From positions 242,408,250-242,472,249 of the forward strand of contig CATIUR010000001.1 of NCBI GenBank assembly GCA_949592205.1: a stretch of DNA of 64,000 nt. Direction: 5' to 3'. Position numbers and translations under genes: made by a program. Below, one piece after another: positions 57,810 through 64,000 of this stretch (positions within the stretch are counted from its first letter, which is position 1; the number at the start of each line of letters is the position of its first letter). Source of the stretch: Helichrysum umbraculigerum. Lineage: Eukaryota > Streptophyta > Magnoliopsida > Asterales > Asteraceae. Under the pieces are notes generated by a model. The model ran no database searches. It saw only the letters and a program-made list of their open reading frames with translations, and was not told the origin of the DNA.

Positions 57810-59295
57810 CAACGGCTTTTAACTGAGTTAACAACTAGCATTTCATTTTTGACTGGTTTTCGAGAATTTGATTACATAAGGTTCACATCTTACTTACTGT
57901 ATAATGTTATAGATAGAAGCTATTTGAGTTATGTTTTACTACTTACTTTTCTAATTGAAACTGAGAGCATATTAGCATCTATCACTTTTGTGATAGTACG
58001 TGGTCACGAAATTGTGTGGTATGGAATACTTTCAACAAAAGACACTTTAGTTGGTAGTTAAAAGTAATTTGGACCATGCTCATTTTATATTTTAAAGTGG
58101 CTTAAAGTATGTGTTTAGTTCCGAAAAACTCCTTCAATTTTCTAAAAGATTTTCAAGGAATGAATAAAAATTAAAAAAACGCACTCAATTAGAGATTTTC
58201 CGGAAAGGTTTTCTTAGAAAATGGAATCTACGATACATGGTTTCGGGTTTCCTACATTTTCTATTCTGAAAAATAAAAACTTTATCTATTACATTTGAAC
58301 GCATTTTCAAAATTTCATTTAGTCATTCAGAAACACAAAACTTTAGAAAAGTGAAAAAACAATGAAGATATTAAGCGCGCCCTAAGTTGATGTAATGTTG
58401 ATTAAGCCCTCGTACCATATCAAGTCAATCGTGAACAATAATCACTAAGGAGATAATGTAGTTAATTCGTATTTGTTTTGTTATCTATTGATTTAGTAAT
58501 AAGGGATTGTTTTCTATATGGATTTTCATTTTAATTGAGAAACTATGTATCACACGTTTATGTTAGTACTACTATTATAGAAAAAGAAGTCCACATCACA
58601 TAGAAAAGAGTTGTCGACATTACTTCTTTATTTTTAACTGAAACATATTAAAACAAATGCAATTTATACTGTGTCAAGATGAAAATTACTTTGTGTTAGA
58701 TAAGTCTTCTGAATGGCTGTACCAATTCACCAATTGAAAATTATACAGATACGTATCAATAACTAACTTAAAATAAAGGGTAATTTAGAGGGTACATTGA
58801 TCCCCGTACCATATTTCAATGGTACGTATCTGCTTCACTCGCAAGGAGCATCAACGCTGGACAAATCATTTGTCCAAAAATCAAGCACATGTATTGAGGA
58901 ACAAATTCGAACCCCTAACCTATAGGTCACACATGTGGAGTCTGGACATTTTCAGTGGCGGTAGCACTTGAGTTATGCTCAATTGGTAAACTACATAAAA
59001 TATAAATATATACTTCGTAACAAACACTAAAAAGATATCTTAATTTCAAAATATGACATGTAAAAAAATTACATGATTTAAGAAAGTAAGATCACTCCAG
59101 ACACGTATACACTTTCCTGTCAATTGTGCCAACTCGATCAGTGCCACATCAATATTTTCTCAAATGACACACAGATGATATAACGGTGCCAATAGTGACA
59201 TAGTCACATCAATTATGGGCCTTACATTTACAAATATATATTTATTTCTATACACTAATAAACTAGTCTTTTAATTCTATGGCCCCACCCATTTC
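57810..59295. other. 3' flank of the wax synthase-like gene and intergenic DNA
   Basis: No gene recognised. It holds the 3' untranslated region, a small palindrome around gtaccatatttcaatggtac (58805-58824), and a tRNA-box-like area at 58898-58990 whose two boxes point in opposite directions. Confidence 0.4.
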
Positions 59296-59454
59296 TGTTG
59301 GGTGCAAACCCAATCCCACATCGGAAAGTGAAAGATAATTATGTCTGCATATAAGCTCATGGGCTACTCCCTCTATCACCAATTGGTTTTAGAGTCAAAC
59401 CTCAGTGGGCTTATGTGTTGGACATGTTGTTGGGCTAAAGTATCGGTCCTAACA
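59296..59454 (+). repeat. 5' LTR of TRIM
   Basis: 159 bp, TGTTGGGTGC to CCTAACA. Confidence 0.94.
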
Positions 59455-59749
59455 AGTGGTATCAGAGTTACGGTTGTAGCCCGGATGTGGATGGCGCAGC
59501 GTGATGCGTGACAAAAAGTGGCGCATGCCCCCTCGGTTGACCTCAGCGAACGATGAGTAGATTCTGAAGCCTTGTACCGAAAGTCTCCCTGATGTGGACC
59601 CAGTCAGGTCGAGTGCCGAGTTTGCGGCAGTACTGAATAAGGTTGGATCGGGACTATCGTTGGAGGGGAGGCCTAGATGGCTGAATAAGGTTGGATCGGG
59701 ACTATCGTTGGAGGGGAGGCCTAGATGGACTTGGGTTTGAGGGGAGGAT

Positions 59750-59908
59750 TGTTGGGTGCAAACCCAATCCCACATCGGAAAGTGAAAGATAATTATGTCT
59801 GCATATAAGCTCATGGGCTACTCCCTTTATCACCAATTGGTTTTAGAGTCGAACCTCAGTGGGCTTATGTGTTGGACATGTTGTTGAGCTAAAGTATCGG
59901 TCCTAACA
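59750..59908 (+). repeat. 3' LTR of TRIM
   Basis: 159-bp copy of 59296-59454 with three substitutions. Confidence 0.94.
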
Positions 59909-60111
59909 ATTTCGTCCCCCAACTCGTCGCCAAACCGGCAAAATCAACTGACGCTACCTAGCGAAGGGCCGATGCGGCGGTGCCAATGGTGTTGGTGAAG
60001 CCGGTGCGAGTTAGTTTTTAAACCGACTAACCATTGAGAGTGACCTAATACTATAATATACAATATAAAATTATAAAGACACTTTATCTATTGTCACCAT
60101 GGCTAAAAGGT

Positions 60112-60333
60112 AAAGGCTTGATAAAGATATTAGAGATGTATTTTATATTAATTATAATGATTTCATTTTTTTTGGCAAAATAAAAATATGTGTTGTTGAT
60201 GAACAAAAAAGAGTGATTGAAGTAAAGGCCTGATAAAGATATTAGAGATGTATTTTATATTGTTAAAAATGATTTCATTTTTTTGGGCAATATAAAAATA
60301 TGTTATTGATGAACAACAAAGAGTGATTGAGGT
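60112..60333. repeat. Tandem duplication, about 112 bp
   Basis: Two copies from gataaagatattagagatgt through gaacaa-aaagagtgattga, with small indels. Confidence 0.85.
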
Positions 60334-60418
60334 ACACTCGAAGGAACAATGAAAGTAAGCTAAACTAACTCATAATGCTATAGTCCGATTGACGGAGGAC
60401 AAAAACAAAGTAGGTTAC

Positions 60419-60568
60419 CAACGGGTTATGGTCTAACGGTATGTGAGGAACTTCTCAATCTAGTAGTTGGGGGTTCAAGCTTCGTGAGAGACAATTTGTA
60501 AATGTTCATGATGATTGTATATATAATTTGTAAGATATGTAGTGTATGGTTGCCCTAATAAAAAAAAA
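60419..60568 (+). mobile_element. tRNA-derived SINE
   Basis: About 150 bp. A-box-like TGGTCTAACGG (about 60429), B-box-like GGTTCAAGCTTC (about 60472) and an A-rich tail. Flanked by a 13-bp duplication, caaagtaggttac (60406-60418) and caaagtagattac (60569-60581), one mismatch. The duplication plus tail show retroposition. Confidence 0.75.
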
Positions 60569-60879
60569 CAAAGTAGATTACAATGGTCCAAAAACACAAA
60601 GTGAATTGGATTGGTCAATTTAAAACCACACAAAAGATTCCCAGCTAGTAGCCGATATGCAAAAGTTGCCTAGAATTCTAACTACTAAATTTTTTGCATT
60701 GCAATGAGTTTGAGAATAGTGCATGACTAATCTTCAGTTTCTGCCATATCTTGAATGGACTATTCTAAAAAAAAATTCAATTCACAGTAGCATTATTCTC
60801 ATTTTCTTTAAATGATGTGATTCATTCATCCCGTAGAGAAAAGTTCAAATGAGTATAGAATCTAAAGTAAGTATGGAAG

Positions 60880-61490
60880 TACCAATGAGAATCTTTCACG
60901 TGTACAAAAACCCATTTACTTTTAAAATCTTAAAAATTAATTATCTCACATAAGGAAAATCGAAAAATTATGAAAATTGTACTATAAAATTCAGCATTTT
61001 CTCCTATTCGATTAGACATCTAACAAGGTATACTATTGGCGAGTTTCTTTTCTCATTTTTTTGGTGGGTTTTACAAATTATTCACAATGTGTTAGTGTTT
61101 GGTTGTACATTTAATTTAGGGTTACTGTTAGGGTTTAGGTTTTATTAGGGTTTACGGTTTAGGGTTTAGTAGAATTTAGGGTTTTGTAAAGCGTTTAGAG
61201 TTTAGGGTTTGGGGTTTTGCAAAAAATCATAAACCCCAAATCGTAAACCCTAAATGCAACACATTAACACATGTGTTAGTAATTTGTAAAACCCAAATAA
61301 AATGACAAAAAAAGGTTTTCGAAAGTATACCTTGTGGGATGTTTAATCGAAGAGGAGAAAACGCTGATTTTTATGGTTCAATTTTATAAATTTTGAACTT
61401 GCCGTTTGTGACATATTTAATTTTGAAAAAGATGTGGGTAAATGGGTTTTTGTACACATGATATAATCTCATTGGTTCTCATGTACACTA
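60880..61490. mobile_element. Inverted-repeat element with telomere-like core
   Basis: Imperfect arms of about 200 bp face each other (left about 60880-61100, right about 61260-61490, sharing ccaatgaga, tgtacaaaaaccc, attttctcct-ttcgatta and aaggtatact blocks). The centre (61119-61250) is a degenerate TTTAGGG/CCCTAAA run switching strand. No terminal duplication was resolved; class uncertain, possibly Mutator-like. Confidence 0.6.
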
Positions 61491-61686
61491 TAAATTGAAT
61501 TGTTTTGGAAGATGAAAATTTTATATACTTCAAAAAATATATGTTATGAGCTGTGATTTTTTAAGTCTTAAGAAGAAAACAAGACTACAATGTAATATAG
61601 ATCCAGCTTTTCGATATACCTTAAAACATCAACCAGCTAGAAAAAATATACGAAGTATATATTTTTATACAAACTTCATGATAAGG

Positions 61687-62260
61687 GAATCTTCAACGTA
61701 CACTAAATAATGCACCAAATTTGTTGTAATAAAAGAATCTTTTAGGATTATGCTTACATCAAATGTGGTTCATCTCCGACGTATGCACCAAAATTCCGTA
61801 CCAAAGAACTTTCAACATTTACATATTATCATGTGAACTTTTTTATTATACATTTAATTTTACTTCAATTCATTATATTTATGTTACTTTAAATTTACAA
61901 ACTATTAATTTTATTGTAAATCTTTTTTATTTGTTTTCCTAAAGTTTCAGTTACATAACTTCTTTTCATAAATAATTGATTTAACTATCATAACTAATTT
62001 GTTTAAAAAGTATAGTTAGTTGTTTAATCATCTTATTATGTAACGTAAATTTTAATGTACTCAAACAAATTTTACAAATAATAAAAATTTTCAAGTTTTA
62101 TACTCAAATGATAAAGATATTTTAAATAAAAGGTTTTTATAAAACATTAAAAACTTGGTATAATGTTTGGTGCTGCCACCAAATTTGATGTATAATCTTT
62201 CAAAATTTGGTGTACACTACGTTGTGTGGCACCAAATTTAGTGAATTTGTTGAAGATGAT
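61687..62260. mobile_element. Putative MITE with inverted ends
   Basis: The ends share atcttcaac--acactaaat in inverted orientation, and internal tggtgc/gcaccaaat blocks also pair. AT-rich, non-coding. No target duplication could be fixed. Confidence 0.45.
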
Positions 62261-62496
62261 TGTTTACATCAAAATAACAAATTTGGTACAAAATTGCATA
62301 AATCGAAGAAGATAGCCTAAACCCTAGGTACCGTTTATTTAAATCCAATAGTCTATTTTCCACTAGGTAGAACCGCGTAGAAAGACTTGACCACATAAAG
62401 TTTGGTGAAACTATGATGGTAAAAGGACAAAAAAAACTTAAAAGAGTACCTTATAAATAGCTATATAAGGTTATTTATTAATTATTAGGATAGAAA

Positions 62497-63352
62497 TCTA
62501 TTCATAATTATAAAACAAAGTTTTTTTCTAGCTAATTAGTCATGTCACATCATCAAATTTTCCTTTTTAATAGATCCCTAATTATGCCACATTATTAACT
62601 TAGTTTTTCCTTAATTTTTTCCTAATTTCTTAGTAATGCCACATTATCAAATTTTCTTTTTTCGAAAGCTACCTAATTATGCCACATTATTAAATTAATT
62701 TTTCCTTAAAAGTCTTTAAAATTTCTAACTCTCTCATCTTATAAGTTTTCAAGATTTTTTAAATTCTCAACAAACTACTACATTTTATTTTGTGAGGAGT
62801 CGTAATTCGGTTATATTATACTCTATTATAATAGCGTTTAAAATTCTTGCATTACATTTGATAAAACTAATTATTTTTTTCTACATAAAAAATGAATTCA
62901 TTTTCTTACCGATGAGTTTCAATAATACATTTCCAACTTTTAACAATATTAGTAAGTTTGAAAACATAAAAAAAAAAAAAAAAAACATATGATTTATTTA
63001 TTTATTTTTATTACCATGCATCGTCAAGACTCAACAAATACTTAACATAATTTTGCAACCGATGGTTATTATCTTTGTCATTGACACGGACAAATGGTGA
63101 AAAGATCAGTGTTACCGTGAGAAGTGATCAGAGATCCAAATTTCAACCGCTCTTAAGGAAAGAAGGAGACTACATTATACTTGATGTATCAACTGCTGCA
63201 AAATAAATATAAATCCATCTATTATAGTTTGAATTATGTTAATAATCATTTTCAATGATAATTATATATATTATAATTAACAACATTAAACTTACAAATT
63301 AATATAATTGTATTGTATAAAAGGTCGTGCATCGCATGAGCTCAAAGCCTAG
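62497..63352 (+). mobile_element. Non-autonomous Helitron
   Basis: Starts TCTATTCATAATTATAAAAC after A (62496) and ends with a CGTGCATCGCATG-type hairpin (63335-63347) and CTAG (63349-63352) before T. 856 bp, no gene. It contains repeated tatgccacattat segments near 62515-62700. Confidence 0.72.
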
Positions 63353-63356
63353 TTTA

Positions 63357-63645
63357 GAGTAAATTATTTAAATCGTCCATGTGGTTTTCAATTTTATCCA
63401 TACGTCGTCCCTCACTTCCAAAAATTATTTAAATCGTCCCTGTGGTTTTCAATTTTGTTCAACGATAGTCCAAAATGGACTACTGGTGAACAAAACTTTC
63501 CGAAAATAAATTATTTAAATAGTCCATTTTGGACTATCGTTGAACAAAATTGAAAACCACAGGGAAGATTTAAATAATTTTTGGAAGTGAGGGACGACGT
63601 ATGGATAAAATTATAAACCACATGGACGATTTAAATAATTTACTC
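63357..63645. mobile_element. Hairpin MITE with 9-bp target duplication (Mutator-like)
   Basis: 289-bp near-palindrome, ends GAGTAAATTATTTAAATCGT and its inverse. A 9-bp duplication, cctagttta, is perfect at 63348-63356 and 63646-63654. Nine bp is typical of Mutator-like elements. The duplication includes the Helitron terminus CTAG at 63349-63352. Confidence 0.82.
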
Positions 63646-63654
63646 CCTAGTTTA

Positions 63655-64000
63655 TTATAAAAGTAAATTCAACTCGTATTTTAGAGTTTAGTTTTTATAA
63701 GTTCAATATTATTTGTCATCCATATAATGCTACTAGATTAAGCCTTTGAAGAAAATAATATTAAACTCCGGTAACTTAGAATCATCTCGTGTGACAAACA
63801 TATCCTAAAGAAATAAAAAATGGACAGGAAATCATATCATAATGCAGAGAATAAAAGAATTTAGCTTTCTTATATAACACGAAAAAGATAGAGAGCGACC
63901 TGAAAGATAATAGTACGAGTAATTCAATGAGCAACATAGATCTGAATCCAAATTATATATTTGTTAACTCTGTTACATCTGGTGATCCATATGACCACAT
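63655..64000. other. Right flank
   Basis: AT-rich, no feature recognised. Confidence 0.4.

Larger units (their letters stand above)
59296..59908 (+). mobile_element. TRIM retrotransposon, complete
   Basis: LTRs of 159 bp at 59296-59454 and 59750-59908 (three differences by eye), TG...CA ends, primer site TGGTATCAGAG at 59457-59467 (initiator tRNA-Met), polypurine tract GAGGGGAGGAT at 59739-59749, and a perfect 5-bp duplication, atttc, at 59291-59295 and 59909-59913. The interior is 295 bp and non-coding, with a 48-bp tandem duplication (59633-59680 and 59681-59728). The LTR has the cccacatcgg motif common in plant TRIMs. Confidence 0.95.

Noticed and set aside
58898..58990. Possible SINE (TTCGAACCCC and TGCTCAATTGGTA motifs)
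   Set aside because: The B-box-like motif reads on the minus strand and the A-box-like motif on the plus strand, so they do not form one tRNA-type promoter, and no flanking duplication was found.

Overview
This 64 kb window is plant nuclear DNA, very probably from a eudicot. It is AT-rich and dominated by transposons of plant type: Ty3/gypsy chromoviruses primed by initiator tRNA-Met, Helitrons, Stowaway and Harbinger-like MITEs, and a TRIM. It holds two host genes of plant type. The species cannot be fixed from sequence alone; several repeat styles resemble those of Asteraceae, but that is only an impression.

Layout. 0.9-10.6 kb: a very young, full-length Tekay-type gypsy element on the minus strand (two 2386-bp LTRs, one uninterrupted 1481-residue gag-pol frame, 5-bp target duplication). 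11.7-14.2 kb: a solo LTR of a related element. It sits in a Helitron-like relic that carries AT-hook and B3-like exons and ends at 15,519. 15.7-16.2 kb: a small Helitron. 16.7-25.0 kb: a second full-length gypsy element (plus strand), older and disabled by stops and a frameshift. 25.6-30.0 kb: a Helitron carrying exon-like gene fragments. 30.3-32.6 kb: a second solo LTR, opposite in direction to the first. 33.2-33.8 kb: a Harbinger-like MITE. 34.35 kb: a ribosomal protein eL18 pseudogene.

35.1-40.8 kb: a complete nine-exon USP39/Sad1-like splicing factor gene, with a small Helitron in its largest intron. 43.6-44.9 kb: an inverted (palindromic) LTR retroelement with the same U3 terminus at both ends and a 5-bp target duplication. 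45.0-50.9 kb: a Helitron Rep-helicase gene whose splicing can be reconstructed into about 1605 residues with HUH, two-tyrosine and PIF1-type helicase motifs, but with a changed first glycine in the P-loop. 51.9-55.0 kb: two minus-strand Helitrons around an AAT microsatellite. 56.8-57.8 kb: an intact intronless MBOAT wax synthase-like gene with a Stowaway MITE upstream. 59.3-63.6 kb: a TRIM, a SINE, inverted-repeat elements, a Helitron, and a hairpin element sitting on that Helitron's terminus.

Only two loci look like functional host genes: the USP39-like gene (spliceosome) and the wax synthase-like gene (lipid esterification). They are not functionally linked. The rest is transposon layering. 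The observations most worth following are the GCGAC/GTCGC inverted-repeat arrays kept at a fixed distance behind the TATA box in three diverged LTRs, the palindromic retroelement with its long tRNA-complementary joint, and the nearly intact Helitron Rep-helicase.
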